64,000 nt of DNA, taken from NCBI GenBank assembly GCA_036393295.1, contig DASWHF010000147.1, forward strand, positions 21,161 through 85,160, written 5' to 3'. The position numbers and the translations under genes are program-made. Below are positions 55,126 to 64,000 of the stretch, piece by piece. Every line of letters starts with the position of its first letter. Position 1 is the first letter of the stretch. The notes beneath the pieces are model-generated. The model saw only the letters and a program-made list of their open reading frames with translations, ran no database searches and was not told the DNA's origin. The stretch comes from DASWHF01 sp036393295 (GTDB taxonomy: Bacteria; Pseudomonadota; Gammaproteobacteria; Acidiferrobacterales; UBA6901).

Positions 55126-57000
55126 ATGGCACTACTGCAGATCAGCGAACCCGGGCAATCGACCGCGCCGCACGAGCATCGGCTGGCGGTCGGCATCGAC
55201 CTGGGCACCACCAACTCGCTGGTCGCCACCGTGCGCAGCGGCATCGCCGACACCCTGCCGGACGCCGACGGCGTGCATTTGCTGCCGTCGGCGGTGCGCT
55301 ACCGCGCGGACGGCGGGCCGGAGGTCGGCGCGGCGGCGCTGGCGGCGCTGGCGGACGATCCGCTCAACGCCATCGTTTCGGTCAAGCGCCTGATGGGGCG
55401 CGGCCTCGACGACGTGCGCCGCATCGGCGTCCATCTGCCGTATGAGTTCGCCGCCGGCGCATCGGCGGTGCCGCGCATCCGCACCGCCGGCGGCGACGTC
55501 AGCCCGGTGGAGGTGTCGGCCGAGATCCTCAAGGCGCTCAAGCGCCGCGCCGAGGACAGCCTGGGCGGAGCGCTCACCGGCGCGGTCATCACCGTGCCGG
55601 CCTATTTCGACGATGCCCAGCGCCAGGCCACCAAGGACGCCGCGCGGCTCGCCGGCCTCAACGTGCTGCGGCTGCTCAACGAGCCGACCGCGGCGGCGGT
55701 CGCCTACGGCCTCGATCGGCAGGCCGAGGGCGTGTTCGCGGTCTATGATCTCGGCGGCGGCACCTTCGATATCTCCATCCTGCGCCTGAACCGCGGCGTC
55801 TTCGAGGTGCTGGCGACGGCCGGCGACTCGGCGCTCGGCGGCGACGATCTCGATCATGCCATCGCCGACTGGCTGCGCGGCCAGGCCGGGCTGCCCGAGG
55901 ACATCGACCGGCGCACGCTGCGGGCCTTGCTGCGCGACGCGCGCGCCGCCAAGGAGGCGCTGTCGGGGCGCGAGACGGTGCCGGTGCGCGTGGCGCGTCC
56001 GGACGGCACGGCCTGGCAGGGCGGGCTCGACCGCGCGCGGCTGCATGCGCTGGTCGACCCGTATATCGACAGGACGCTCGCGCCCTGTCGGCGCGTGCTG
56101 CGCGACGCGGGTGTCACGCCGGCGGAGATCCAGGAGGTCGTGATGGTCGGCGGCTCGACGCGCATGCCGCGCGTGCGCGACAAGGTCGGCGGGTTCTTCG
56201 GCCGCGTGCCGCTCACCGACATCGATCCCGATCGGGTGGTGGCGATCGGCGCGGCACTGCAGGCCGACGTGCTGGCCGGCAACAAGCCGGATTCGGATAT
56301 GCTGCTGCTCGACGTGATCCCGCTGGCGCTCGGGCTCGAGATCATGGGCGGCATGGTCGAGAAGATCATACCGCGCAACTCGACGATCCCGATCGCCAAG
56401 GCCCAGGAGTTCACCACCTATAAGGACGGCCAGACCGCCATGGCGATCCACGTGGTGCAGGGCGAGCGCGAGATGGTCACCGACTGCCGCTCGCTGGCGC
56501 GCTTCGAGCTGCGCGGCATCCCGCCGATGGTGGCGGGTGCGGCGCGCATCCGCGTCACCTTCCAGGTCGATGCCGACGGCCTGTTGAGCGTGGCGGCGCG
56601 CGAGCAGACCCAGGGGGTGGAGGCGGGCATCGTGGTCAAGCCGTCCTACGGGCTGACCGACGGCGAGATCGCCCGGATGCTGCGCGACTCCATCGCCCAC
56701 GCCCACGAGGACGTGGCGGCGCGCGCCTTGAGCGAGCAGCGCGTCGACGCCGATCGCGCGCTGCAGGCGCTGGCGGTGGCGCTGGCACGTGACGGCGCGG
56801 CGCTGCTCGACGCCACCGAGCGCGCCGCCATAGACCGGGCGGCCGAGGCGCTGCGCGCGGCGCGCGACGGCGACGACACCGCGCGCATCAAGCAGGCGCT
56901 GGCGGCGCTCGATGCCGCCACCCGCGAGTTCGCCGCGCGCCGCATGAACGTCGGCATCCGCCAGGCACTGGCCGGCCACCGCCTGGAAGAGTTCGAGTAG
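55126..57000 (+). CDS. hscA: Fe-S chaperone HscA
   Basis: This 624-aa Hsp70-family ATPase has the ATPase signatures VGIDLGTTNSLVA, VYDLGGGTFDISIL and VVMVGGSTRMPRVRDKV, and the substrate domain ending without the EEVD tail. It releases clusters from IscU. The start MALLQISEPGQS is the HscA-type N-terminus. Confidence 0.97.
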   Translation: MALLQISEPGQSTAPHEHRLAVGIDLGTTNSLVATVRSGIADTLPDADGVHLLPSAVRYRADGGPEVGAAALAALADDPLNAIVSVKRLMGRGLDDVRRIGVHLPYEFAAGASAVPRIRTAGGDVSPVEVSAEILKALKRRAEDSLGGALTGAVITVPAYFDDAQRQATKDAARLAGLNVLRLLNEPTAAAVAYGLDRQAEGVFAVYDLGGGTFDISILRLNRGVFEVLATAGDSALGGDDLDHAIADWLRGQAGLPEDIDRRTLRALLRDARAAKEALSGRETVPVRVARPDGTAWQGGLDRARLHALVDPYIDRTLAPCRRVLRDAGVTPAEIQEVVMVGGSTRMPRVRDKVGGFFGRVPLTDIDPDRVVAIGAALQADVLAGNKPDSDMLLLDVIPLALGLEIMGGMVEKIIPRNSTIPIAKAQEFTTYKDGQTAMAIHVVQGEREMVTDCRSLARFELRGIPPMVAGAARIRVTFQVDADGLLSVAAREQTQGVEAGIVVKPSYGLTDGEIARMLRDSIAHAHEDVAARALSEQRVDADRALQALAVALARDGAALLDATERAAIDRAAEALRAARDGDDTARIKQALAALDAATREFAARRMNVGIRQALAGHRLEEFE

Positions 57001-57008
57001 GCGCGCCC

Positions 57009-57347
57009 ATGCCCAAGATCACCTTTCTGCCGCACGCCGAGATCCTGCCCGAGGGGCGGACCATCGAGGTCGAACCCGGTGTCAGCATCTGCGACGCGGC
57101 GCTCGACGCCGGCATCAAGATCGAGCACGCCTGCGAGAAGTCCTGCGCCTGCACCACCTGTCACGTCATCCTGCGCGAGGGTTTCGACTCCCTGGCGACG
57201 GCCGAGGAGCAGGAAGAGGACATGCTGGACAAGGCCTGGGGCCTGGAGCCGGCCTCGCGCCTGAGCTGCCAGGCCCGGGTCGCGGATCGCGACCTGGTGA
57301 TCGAGATTCCAAAGTACACCATTAATATGGTTTCCGAGCATCACTGA
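57009..57347 (+). CDS. fdx: ISC-type 2Fe-2S ferredoxin
   Basis: The 112-aa ferredoxin has ligands Cys42, Cys48 and Cys51 (in ACEKSCACTTCH) and Cys87 (in RLSCQARV), the E. coli Fdx pattern. It supplies electrons during cluster assembly. It follows hscA by 8 bases. Confidence 0.96.
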   Translation: MPKITFLPHAEILPEGRTIEVEPGVSICDAALDAGIKIEHACEKSCACTTCHVILREGFDSLATAEEQEEDMLDKAWGLEPASRLSCQARVADRDLVIEIPKYTINMVSEHH

Positions 57348-57360
57348 CCCGAGGGGGCCT

Positions 57361-57564
57361 ATGCCGCTCAAATGGACCGACAGCCGCGAAATCGCCATCG
57401 CACTCAGCGATAAGCACCCGGACATCGACCCCAGGCAGCTTCGATTCACCGACCTGATGCGCTGGGTCGAAGAACTGCCCGACTTCGCCGACGATCCCGC
57501 GCACTGCGGGGAGCGCATCCTCGAAGCCATCCAAATGGCCTGGATCGAGGAAGCCGGGGACTGA
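57361..57564 (+). CDS. iscX: Fe-S assembly adaptor IscX
   Basis: The 67-aa acidic protein has the family core WTDSREIAIALSDKHPDIDP, FTDLMRWV and AIQMAWIEE. IscX binds IscS and modulates the rate of assembly. It is the last gene of the isc operon; no strong terminator is seen in the 159-base gap before ndk, which contains only a GGCCGCC/GGCGGCC stem (57669-57688) without a T run. Confidence 0.95.
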   Translation: MPLKWTDSREIAIALSDKHPDIDPRQLRFTDLMRWVEELPDFADDPAHCGERILEAIQMAWIEEAGD

Positions 57565-57723
57565 AGGCGGCGCCCCGAACGACGCCGTTCATCCCCCCGG
57601 CCGACCGGGCGCGCCGGCTTTGATTGTGCGCGCCGGTCAGACACGTTAAACTGCGGATTTTTAACGCAAAGGCCGCCACCGTCGGCGGCCGATGTTCCAT
57701 TGTGTCTGGATGCTGGAGCTTGC

Positions 57724-58155
57724 ATGGCCATCGAACGCACCTTTTCCATCGTCAAACCCGACGCCGTCGCCAAGAACCTGATCGGCGAGATCTACGCCCG
57801 TTTCGAGAAGGCGGGCCTCAAGATCGTCGCCGCCAAGATGCTGCACCTGACGCGCGCCGAGGCCGAGGGATTCTATGCGGTGCACAAGGAGCGGCCGTTC
57901 TTCAAGGACCTGGTCAATTTCATGATCTCGGGCCCGGTGATGGTGCAGGTCCTGGAGGGCGAGAATGCCATCCAGAAGAACCGCGACATCATGGGCGCGA
58001 CCAACCCGCAGAACGCCGCGCCCGGCACTGTCCGCAAGGATTTCGCGTCCAGCGTCGAGGAGAACGCGGTGCACGGTTCGGACGGCCCCGAGACCGCGCG
58101 CACCGAGATCGGCTACTTCTTCAGCGCCGTCGAACTCTGCCCGCGCACGCGCTGA
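57724..58155 (+). CDS. ndk: Nucleoside diphosphate kinase
   Basis: The 143-aa enzyme has ERTFSIVKPDAVAKN and the catalytic His117 in NAVHGSD. It balances NTP pools. GGAG precedes the ATG. It heads the ndk-rlmN-pilW-rodZ-ispG-hisS group typical of Gammaproteobacteria. Confidence 0.97.
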   Translation: MAIERTFSIVKPDAVAKNLIGEIYARFEKAGLKIVAAKMLHLTRAEAEGFYAVHKERPFFKDLVNFMISGPVMVQVLEGENAIQKNRDIMGATNPQNAAPGTVRKDFASSVEENAVHGSDGPETARTEIGYFFSAVELCPRTR

Positions 58156-58160
58156 CGCCC

Positions 58161-59261
58161 ATGAACGCCGCGACGAAAACCAACCTTCTCGGCCTCGATC
58201 CGCAGGCCCTGCAGGCGTTCTTCGTCGCGCTCGGCGAGAAGCCGTTCCGCGCCCGGCAGGTGCTGCAGTGGATCCACCACTACGGCGCGGCCGACTTCGA
58301 CGCCATGAGCAATCTGGGCAAGGAGCTGCGCGCACGCCTGGCCGAACGCGCCGCGATCGTCGCGCCCGAGATCGTGCTCGACCGGCAGGCGGCCGACGGC
58401 ACGCGCAAATGGCTGCTCAAGCTCGCCGACGGCAACTGCATCGAAACGGTGTTCATCCCGGAGGCCGACCGCGGCACGCTGTGCGTGTCCTCGCAGGTCG
58501 GCTGCACGCTCAACTGTTCGTTCTGCTCGACCGGTCACCAGGGCTTCAACCGCAACCTCGACGCGCACGAGATCATCGCCCAGCTGTGGGTGGCGAACCG
58601 CGCGCTCGGGCGCGATCCGAAGGGTGAGCGCATCATCACCAACGTGGTGCTGATGGGCATGGGCGAGCCGCTGCTCAATTTCGACAACGTGGTGGCGGCG
58701 ATGCGCATCATGCTCGACGACATGGGCTACGGCCTGTCGCGCCGGCGCGTGACGCTCAGCACCGCGGGCGTCGTGCCGATGCTGAATCGGCTGCGCGAGG
58801 CCTGCCCGGTGAGCCTGGCGGTGTCGCTGCACGCGCCGACCGACGCCCTGCGCAACGAGCTGGTGCCGCTCAACCGCAAATACCCGATCGCCGAGCTGCT
58901 CGCCGCCTGCAGGCGCTACGTGGCCGGCGACGGTCGCCGCCGCATCACCTTCGAGTACGTGATGCTGGACGGCGTCAACGACAGTCTCGAGCACGCCCGT
59001 CAGCTGGTGGCGCTGCTGCGCGACGTCCCGTCGAAGGTCAATCTGATTCCGTTCAATCCGTTTCCGGCCGCCCGCTACCGGCGTTCCGACCGCGCCACCA
59101 TCGACCGCTTTCGCGACGTGCTGATGCAGGCCGGCCTGATGACCGTGACCCGCAAGACGCGCGGCGATGACATCGACGCGGCCTGCGGGCAGCTCGCCGG
59201 CCGGGTACAGGACCGCACGCGCCGCGCCGAACGGCTGCTGGGGGGCGCGGGTCGGGCATGA
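58161..59261 (+). CDS. rlmN: Dual-specificity rRNA/tRNA methyltransferase RlmN
   Basis: The 366-aa radical SAM enzyme methylates A2503 of 23S rRNA and A37 of some tRNAs. The 4Fe-4S motif CTLNCSFC is at 115-122 and the methyl-carrying region GMGEPLLNF follows. The conserved Cys in DIDAACGQLAG near the C-terminus is the second catalytic cysteine. It depends on Fe-S clusters made by the upstream operon. Stop overlaps the pilW start. Confidence 0.97.
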   Translation: MNAATKTNLLGLDPQALQAFFVALGEKPFRARQVLQWIHHYGAADFDAMSNLGKELRARLAERAAIVAPEIVLDRQAADGTRKWLLKLADGNCIETVFIPEADRGTLCVSSQVGCTLNCSFCSTGHQGFNRNLDAHEIIAQLWVANRALGRDPKGERIITNVVLMGMGEPLLNFDNVVAAMRIMLDDMGYGLSRRRVTLSTAGVVPMLNRLREACPVSLAVSLHAPTDALRNELVPLNRKYPIAELLAACRRYVAGDGRRRITFEYVMLDGVNDSLEHARQLVALLRDVPSKVNLIPFNPFPAARYRRSDRATIDRFRDVLMQAGLMTVTRKTRGDDIDAACGQLAGRVQDRTRRAERLLGGAGRA

Positions 59262-60037
59262 GGCATTTCGGCCGGCTGGCGTGGATGGGCCTGATCGCGG
59301 CGATGCTCGCGGCCTGCGCGTCGTCGGCGTCGCGCGAGCAGGTCGAGAGCGAGGCGCGGCTCGTGGATATCTACACCAACCTGGCCGCCGAGCAGCTGAG
59401 CCTCAACAAGCTCGACATCGCCTTGCAGGAGATCGAGAAGGCGCTGGCCGTCGATTCCAGGAATTCGCGCGCCAATGCGGTGATGGGCCTGATCCAGGCG
59501 CGCTTGCGCGACGATCGTCAGGCGGAGAGATACCTGCGCCGCGCGATCAGCTATGACGAGAACAACGCCGAGGCGCGCAATGCCTACGGCGTGTTCCTGT
59601 GTGAGCGCGACCGCTTGCAGGACGCGCTCAAGCAGTTCGACGCCGCCATCGCCAATCCGCTGTATCGGGCGCCGGAGCGGCCGAACGTGAACGCCGGCGT
59701 CTGCCTGATGAAGAAGCCGAGGCCGGTCGAGGCGGAGAAGTATTTTCGCGCGGCGCTGCGGGCCAACCCGAAGTCGCCGGTGGCGCTCTACAATATGGCG
59801 CGGATCAGCTATGACGGCGGCCAGGCGTTGTCGGCGCGCGCCTTCATGCAGCGTTACTTCGAGGCGGCGTCGGACTCGCCCGAGGCATTGCTGCTGGCGG
59901 TGAAGATCGAGCGCGCGCTGCGCGCCAAGGACGCGGAGGCGAGCTATGCGCTGCGCCTGCGCGGCAAGTTTCCCGAGTCCGCCGAGGCCAAGGAGCTGCA
60001 GGCCTTGAGCGGGAAGTCCGCACCACAGCCGAGATAA
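59258..60037 (+). CDS. pilW: Type IV pilus assembly lipoprotein PilW/PilF
   Basis: The 259-aa TPR lipoprotein has lipobox MLAAC (Cys20) and six TPR-like hairpins (TNLAAEQLSLNKLDIALQEIEKAL, ARNAYGVFLCERDRLQDALKQF). It pilots PilQ secretin to the outer membrane. The overlap with rlmN (ATGA) and position before rodZ are conserved. Pilus genes themselves are outside the window. Confidence 0.93.
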   Translation: MRHFGRLAWMGLIAAMLAACASSASREQVESEARLVDIYTNLAAEQLSLNKLDIALQEIEKALAVDSRNSRANAVMGLIQARLRDDRQAERYLRRAISYDENNAEARNAYGVFLCERDRLQDALKQFDAAIANPLYRAPERPNVNAGVCLMKKPRPVEAEKYFRAALRANPKSPVALYNMARISYDGGQALSARAFMQRYFEAASDSPEALLLAVKIERALRAKDAEASYALRLRGKFPESAEAKELQALSGKSAPQPR

Positions 60038-60048
60038 CACTTCTGCCC

Positions 60049-60981
60049 ATGCCCAACGAGCACACCCGACCCGCTGCCGGCCACGGCCCGGGCAGCACCC
60101 TCGCCCAGGCGCGCGCCGATCTGGGTCTGAGCCACGAGGAGGTGGCCGAGCGATTGCACCTCTCGGCACGGCAGATCGTCGCCTTGGAGGCCGACGACTA
60201 CGACCGGTTGCCGGGTCCGACCTATGTGCGCGGTTACCTGCGCAGCTACGCGGAATTGCTCGGCCTGTCGCCGGGGCCGCTCCTCGAGTCCTACGCGCAA
60301 CTCGCCGCTGCTCAGCCGCCACCCAACTTCGCCACGATCGCGCCGAAGGAGCACATCACCAGCGAGCAACAGCAGGTTAAATTCGCGACCTATGTGGTGG
60401 CGGCGGTGCTCATCGGTCTGGTGATCGCCTGGTGGCAGTCGCGGGAGGGCACGGCGCCCACACCGGGCGCAACCAGTGGTCCGGATGCGCCGGACTTTGC
60501 GGCGCCGCCGGTGGACTCGCTGCCACTGGTCGAGCCGGACCCGGACATGCTGGCAGCGCCGGTGCTGCCGTCGCCGCTCGGCCCGGTGCCGCCGCCGATC
60601 GAAGCGCCGGCACCGGGTGAGCCGATGCCCGGTGTACCGGCACCGTCCGCGGCGACCGCGCCGGCCCCGGTACAATCGGTGTCCCCGCCGCCGGTTGCCG
60701 CCGCGCCGCCGACCGCGGTCGGTCCGCGCGTGCGGCTGGTGATCCATGCCGACGAAGAGTCCTGGGTGGACGTGCGCGATGCGCGCCAGAACAAGCTGCT
60801 GTACGAAACCGTGGTGGCGGGCCGCAGCGTGAGCGTCGAAGGGCCGGCGCCGTTGTCGGTCTTCCTCGGTAACGTCGCCGGCGTGCGCGTCGAGTTCAAC
60901 GGCCGGGCCTACGACGCGCTCCGCCATCAGCGCGGCCAGGTCGCGCGCTTCACGCTGGGCCGGGATTTGACGGAAGACTGA
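60049..60981 (+). CDS. rodZ: Cytoskeletal membrane protein RodZ
   Basis: The 310-aa protein has an N-terminal helix-turn-helix (AQARADLGLSHEEVAERLHLSARQIVALEADDY, RGYLRSYAELLGL), one membrane helix near residues 103-122, a Pro/Ala-rich periplasmic linker and a C-terminal DUF4115 domain (LVIHADEESWVDVRDARQ). RodZ links MreB to the elongation complex. The linker is longer in Pro than that of E. coli. Confidence 0.92.
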   Translation: MPNEHTRPAAGHGPGSTLAQARADLGLSHEEVAERLHLSARQIVALEADDYDRLPGPTYVRGYLRSYAELLGLSPGPLLESYAQLAAAQPPPNFATIAPKEHITSEQQQVKFATYVVAAVLIGLVIAWWQSREGTAPTPGATSGPDAPDFAAPPVDSLPLVEPDPDMLAAPVLPSPLGPVPPPIEAPAPGEPMPGVPAPSAATAPAPVQSVSPPPVAAAPPTAVGPRVRLVIHADEESWVDVRDARQNKLLYETVVAGRSVSVEGPAPLSVFLGNVAGVRVEFNGRAYDALRHQRGQVARFTLGRDLTED

Positions 60982-60983
60982 GC

Positions 60984-62114
60984 ATGTTCCACGAGAACGC
61001 CATTCAACGCCGCGCCTCGCGCCAGATCCGGGTCGGATCGGTCGCGGTCGGTGGCGACGCGCCGATCAGCGTGCAGAGCATGACCAACACCGAGACCTGC
61101 GACGTCGCCGCCACGGTCGCGCAGATCCGGGCGCTCGCGCGCGCCGGCGCCGACATCGTGCGCGTGTCGGTGCCGACGATGGACGCGGCCGAGGCCTTCG
61201 GCGAGATCCGCAAGCAGGTCGCGCTGCCGCTCGTGACCGACATCCACTTCGATTACCGCATCGCGCTTCGGGTCGCCGAGCTCGGCGCCGACTGCCTGCG
61301 CATCAATCCCGGCAATATCGGCCGCGAGGACCGTGTGCGCCAGGTGGTCGAGGCGGCGCGCGCGCGCGGCATCCCGATCCGCGTCGGCGTAAACGCCGGC
61401 TCGTTGGAGAAGGATCTGCAGAAGAAATACGGCGAGCCCACGCCCGACGCGCTGGTCGAATCGGCGCTGCGCCACATCGAGATCCTCGAGCGCCTGGGCT
61501 TTCCCGACTACAAGATCAGCGTCAAGGCCTCGGACGTGCACATGGCGGTAGCCGCCTACCGCAAGCTCGCGACACTCACCGACAAGCCGCTGCACCTCGG
61601 CATCACCGAGGCCGGCGGTTTCCGCTCGGGCGCGGTCAAGTCGGCGATCGGTCTCGGCATGCTGCTGTCCGAAGGCATCGGCGACACGATCCGCGTGTCG
61701 CTGGCCGCCGACCCGGTCGAGGAGGTCAAGGTCGGCTTCGATATCCTGAAGAGCCTGCATCTGCGCAGCAAGGGCATCAACCTCATCGCCTGTCCGTCGT
61801 GCTCGCGCCAGGAATTCGACGTGATCGGCACCGTGAACGCGCTTGAGGCGCGCCTCGAGGACGTCCAGGAACCGATGGACGTGGCGGTGATCGGCTGCTG
61901 CGTCAACGGCCCGGGTGAGGCGCGCGAGGCTCATGTCGGGCTGGCCGGCGGCTCGCCAAGCCTGCTCTATATCAACGGACAGCCGGACCACAAGATCGCC
62001 AAGGAGGCATTGATCGACGAGCTGGAGCGCGTCATCCGCGAGCAGCTGCGGCTGCGCGCCGGGTCGCCGGACGGCGGCGGGCGCCCGGCCATCCCCATCA
62101 AGCAGATCGGCTGA
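60984..62114 (+). CDS. ispG: 4-hydroxy-3-methylbut-2-enyl diphosphate synthase IspG
   Basis: The 376-aa enzyme of the MEP isoprenoid pathway has the 4Fe-4S ligands Cys270 and Cys273 (CPSC) and Cys305 (GCCVNGPGE). The N-terminus RRASRQIRVGSVAVGGDAPISVQSM is typical. Starts 2 bases after rodZ. Confidence 0.97.
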   Translation: MFHENAIQRRASRQIRVGSVAVGGDAPISVQSMTNTETCDVAATVAQIRALARAGADIVRVSVPTMDAAEAFGEIRKQVALPLVTDIHFDYRIALRVAELGADCLRINPGNIGREDRVRQVVEAARARGIPIRVGVNAGSLEKDLQKKYGEPTPDALVESALRHIEILERLGFPDYKISVKASDVHMAVAAYRKLATLTDKPLHLGITEAGGFRSGAVKSAIGLGMLLSEGIGDTIRVSLAADPVEEVKVGFDILKSLHLRSKGINLIACPSCSRQEFDVIGTVNALEARLEDVQEPMDVAVIGCCVNGPGEAREAHVGLAGGSPSLLYINGQPDHKIAKEALIDELERVIREQLRLRAGSPDGGGRPAIPIKQIG

Positions 62115-62124
62115 GGCGGCCGCG

Positions 62125-63390
62125 GTGAGCAAGGCGATACAGGCCGTTCGCGGGATGAATGACCTGTTGCCGGAGGCATTGGGGCTGTGGCGGCGCATCG
62201 AGGACACGGCGCGCGCGGTGCTCGAATCCTACGGCTATCGCGAGATCCGGTTTCCGCTGGTCGAGAAGACCGAGCTCTACGCGCGCTCGATCGGCGCGGT
62301 CACCGACATCGTCGAGAAGGAGATGTACAGCTTCGAGGACCGCAACGGCGACAGTCTGAGCCTGCGCCCCGAGGGCACGGCCGGCTGCGTGCGCGCCGGC
62401 ATCGAGAACGGCCTGCTGCACAATCAGATCCAGCGGCTGTGGTACGCCGGACCGATGTTCCGCCACGAGCGACCGCAGAAAGGGCGCTACCGCCAGTTCC
62501 ATCAGATCGGCGTCGAGGTCTTCGGCGTCGCGACGCCGGACATCGACGCCGAGCTGATCCGCATGAGCGCGCGACTGTGGCGTCGCCTCGGCATCGACGG
62601 CCTGCGCCTCGAGATCAACTCGCTCGGCACCGCCGCCTGCCGCGCCGCCTACCGCGAGCGCCTGGTCGATTACCTGCGCGGCCAGCACGCGGTGCTGGAC
62701 GAGGACAGCCGCCGGCGTCTGGATACCAACCCGCTGCGGGTGCTGGACAGCAAGAACCCCGCCATGCACGGCGTCATCGCCCAGGCACCGAGCCTGCTGG
62801 ATCACCTCGACGGCGAGTCAGCGGCGCACTTTGCGCGGGTGAAGGCCGAGCTCGACGACGCCGGCATCGCCTACCGGGTGAATCCGCGCCTGGTGCGCGG
62901 GCTGGATTACTACACGCGCACGGTGTTCGAATGGGTGTCGGACACGCTCGGCGCCCAGGGCACGGTCTGCGCCGGCGGCCGCTACGACGGCCTGGTCGAG
63001 CAGCTCGGCGGCCAGCCGACGCCGGCGGTGGGCTTCGCGCTGGGCATGGAGCGGCTGGTGGAGCTCGCTGCCCGGCACGGCAGCGCCGCCGCCGATGACG
63101 CGCCGCTCGCCTACCTGGTCATGCTGGGCGACGCGGCCGAGCGCCGCGGGGCGCTGTTGGCCGAGCGGCTGCGCGACGCCGGGCTCACGGTCGAATCCAA
63201 CCTCGGCGGCGGTTCGCTCAAGAGCCAGATGAAGCGCGCCGACCGCAGCCGCGCGCGCTATGCGCTGCTGCTCGGCGAGGCCGAGCTCGCCGCCGGCGTG
63301 GTGAGCGTCAAGGCGCTGCGCGCCGAGGCGCGCCAGCAGGAGCTCGGCGAGGCCGAGCTCATCGCCTACCTCAAGGCGCAGATCACCTGA
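62125..63390 (+). CDS. hisS: Histidyl-tRNA synthetase
   Basis: The 421-aa class II synthetase starts at GTG 62125 (SKAIQAVRGMNDLLPE). Motif 2 (YAGPMFRHERPQKGRYRQFHQIGVE), the histidine-A motif LVRGLDYYTRTVFEW and motif 3 (AVGFALGMERLV) are intact, with the anticodon-binding domain at the C-terminus. Confidence 0.97.
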   Translation: MSKAIQAVRGMNDLLPEALGLWRRIEDTARAVLESYGYREIRFPLVEKTELYARSIGAVTDIVEKEMYSFEDRNGDSLSLRPEGTAGCVRAGIENGLLHNQIQRLWYAGPMFRHERPQKGRYRQFHQIGVEVFGVATPDIDAELIRMSARLWRRLGIDGLRLEINSLGTAACRAAYRERLVDYLRGQHAVLDEDSRRRLDTNPLRVLDSKNPAMHGVIAQAPSLLDHLDGESAAHFARVKAELDDAGIAYRVNPRLVRGLDYYTRTVFEWVSDTLGAQGTVCAGGRYDGLVEQLGGQPTPAVGFALGMERLVELAARHGSAAADDAPLAYLVMLGDAAERRGALLAERLRDAGLTVESNLGGGSLKSQMKRADRSRARYALLLGEAELAAGVVSVKALRAEARQQELGEAELIAYLKAQIT

Positions 63391-63397
63391 TAATATT

Positions 63398-63415
63398 GCC
63401 CGCCGCACGGCGGGC
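63398..63415. repeat. Hairpin between hisS and yfgM-like gene
   Basis: GCCCGCC-GCAC-GGCGGGC forms a 7-bp GC stem in the 39-base gap, with no T run. It may stabilise the mRNA or be incidental. Confidence 0.5.
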
Positions 63416-63429
63416 CGACGGAGAACACT

Positions 63430-64000
63430 GTGGACAGTCATAACCCCGACGATCAAGTCGAACGATTCAAGGCCTGGTGGGAGAACTACGGCAACGCCCT
63501 GATCGCGGGCGTGCTCATCGGCGCGGGCCTGCTGGGCGGCATCAACTACTGGCGGCACCACAAGGCCGAGCAGGCGGCGGCGGCGTCGCAGGTCTACGAT
63601 CGCATGCTGACGGCGGTGCAGCAGCGGCGCGTCGCCGACGCCGGCCGCGAGGGCGAGCAATTGATGCAGGACTATGCGCGTACGCCCTATGCCGGCAAGG
63701 CCGCACTGATCCTGGCGCGGGTCCGCTGGGAGGCCGGCGAAGCCGACAGCGCGCGCCAGGCGCTGGAATGGGCGGCGGAACATGCCGACGACGCCACGCG
63801 CCACGCGGCGCGCCTGCATCTCGCGCGCCTGTTGCTGCATGCCGGCGAGATCGACGCCGCCGCGCGCCTGGCCGAGACCCGCGACCCCGGGGGGTTCGCG
63901 GCCGATTATGCGGATCTCAGGGGCGACGTGTTGGTCGCCCAGGGTGACCGCGCGGCGGCGCGCGCCGCCTACCGCGAGGCGCTCGAGCGCTCGAGCGCCG
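63430..64000 (+). CDS. yfgM: YfgM-like ancillary SecYEG/TPR protein (3'-truncated)
   Basis: The frame from GTG 63430 is open to the window end (190 residues). GGAG lies 8 bases upstream. After VERFKAWWENYGNALIAGVLIGAGLLGGINYW, a single N-terminal membrane helix, a periplasmic TPR_21 domain follows (SQVYDRMLTAVQQ, YARTPYAGKAALILARV). YfgM is a single-pass SecYEG partner with PpiD and sits after hisS and before bamB in E. coli, so the order fits. The C-terminus is outside the window. Confidence 0.9.
   Translation, partial: MDSHNPDDQVERFKAWWENYGNALIAGVLIGAGLLGGINYWRHHKAEQAAAASQVYDRMLTAVQQRRVADAGREGEQLMQDYARTPYAGKAALILARVRWEAGEADSARQALEWAAEHADDATRHAARLHLARLLLHAGEIDAAARLAETRDPGGFAADYADLRGDVLVAQGDRAAARAAYREALERSSA

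Noticed and set aside
57669..57688. GGCCGCC/GGCGGCC stem as a terminator after iscX
   Set aside because: No T run on either side; kept only as a note in the iscX entry.

Overview
The window is a GC-rich chromosomal segment of a gammaproteobacterium, most likely a free-living and possibly sulfur-oxidising lineage near Chromatiales, Ectothiorhodospiraceae or Acidiferrobacter-type bacteria. The grounds for this are the gene order iscR-iscS-iscU-iscA-hscB-hscA-fdx-iscX-ndk-rlmN-pilW-rodZ-ispG-hisS-yfgM, which is typical of Gammaproteobacteria, a TolR/ExbD-rich envelope cluster, and duplicated TusA-like genes. No rRNA, tRNA, CRISPR array, transposase or phage gene was seen. Species-level placement cannot be made from the sequence alone.

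Layout. (a) 1-13858 is one tightly packed glucan/trehalose operon: glgE (5' end outside the window), treS-maltokinase fusion, glgX, treZ and a malQ-treY fusion. Together these genes can interconvert alpha-glucan, malto-oligosaccharides, trehalose, maltose and maltose-1-phosphate. (b) 13851-17525 holds a DUF2459 lipoprotein, whose signal peptide is partly encoded by a 25-bp perfect inverted repeat, and an ACP/acyl-AMP-ligase/PlsC fusion. (c) 17563-19405 (minus strand) holds two paralogous tandem-TusA proteins, each behind a near-consensus sigma-54 promoter, and a glutaredoxin. (d) 19635-37163 is the most interesting region. It starts with apbE, then a REP pair, then a promoter and a c-di-GMP-I (GEMM) riboswitch. 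Behind the riboswitch lies an uninterrupted 16-kb collinear cluster: an HzsA-like triheme lipoprotein, a small Cys lipoprotein, two outer-membrane barrels (one with a poly-T frameshift in its signal peptide), a TlpA thioredoxin, DUF4266, DUF3570, a periplasmic protein, three TPR proteins, a small exported protein, ExbB, two ExbD and a TonB/AgmX-like protein. The last part resembles the core of the Agl-Glt energised envelope machine known from myxobacteria. (e) 37339-39244 holds a DsbC-like protein and a DUF484-GGDEF diguanylate cyclase with an intact I-site. (f) 39257-46239 (minus) holds an AddA-like/AddB-like helicase-nuclease pair and ferredoxin FdxA. Between the pair a plus-strand small RNA with seven GGA motifs and its own promoter and terminator looks like a CsrB/RsmZ-type CsrA sponge. 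(g) 46404-50609 holds a PilZ-like protein, suhB, trmJ and cysE. (h) 50602-64000 holds the complete isc operon with a recognisable IscR box and a second, NifS-like desulfurase, then ndk, rlmN, pilW, rodZ, ispG, hisS and a yfgM-like gene that runs off the window.

The best candidate for an undescribed system is 20918-37163: a c-di-GMP-sensed transcription unit that appears to couple extracytoplasmic haem/thiol/flavin chemistry to a proton-motive-force-driven trans-envelope complex. A diguanylate cyclase just downstream and a PilZ-like protein further on could belong to the same signalling circuit, but that link is inference.
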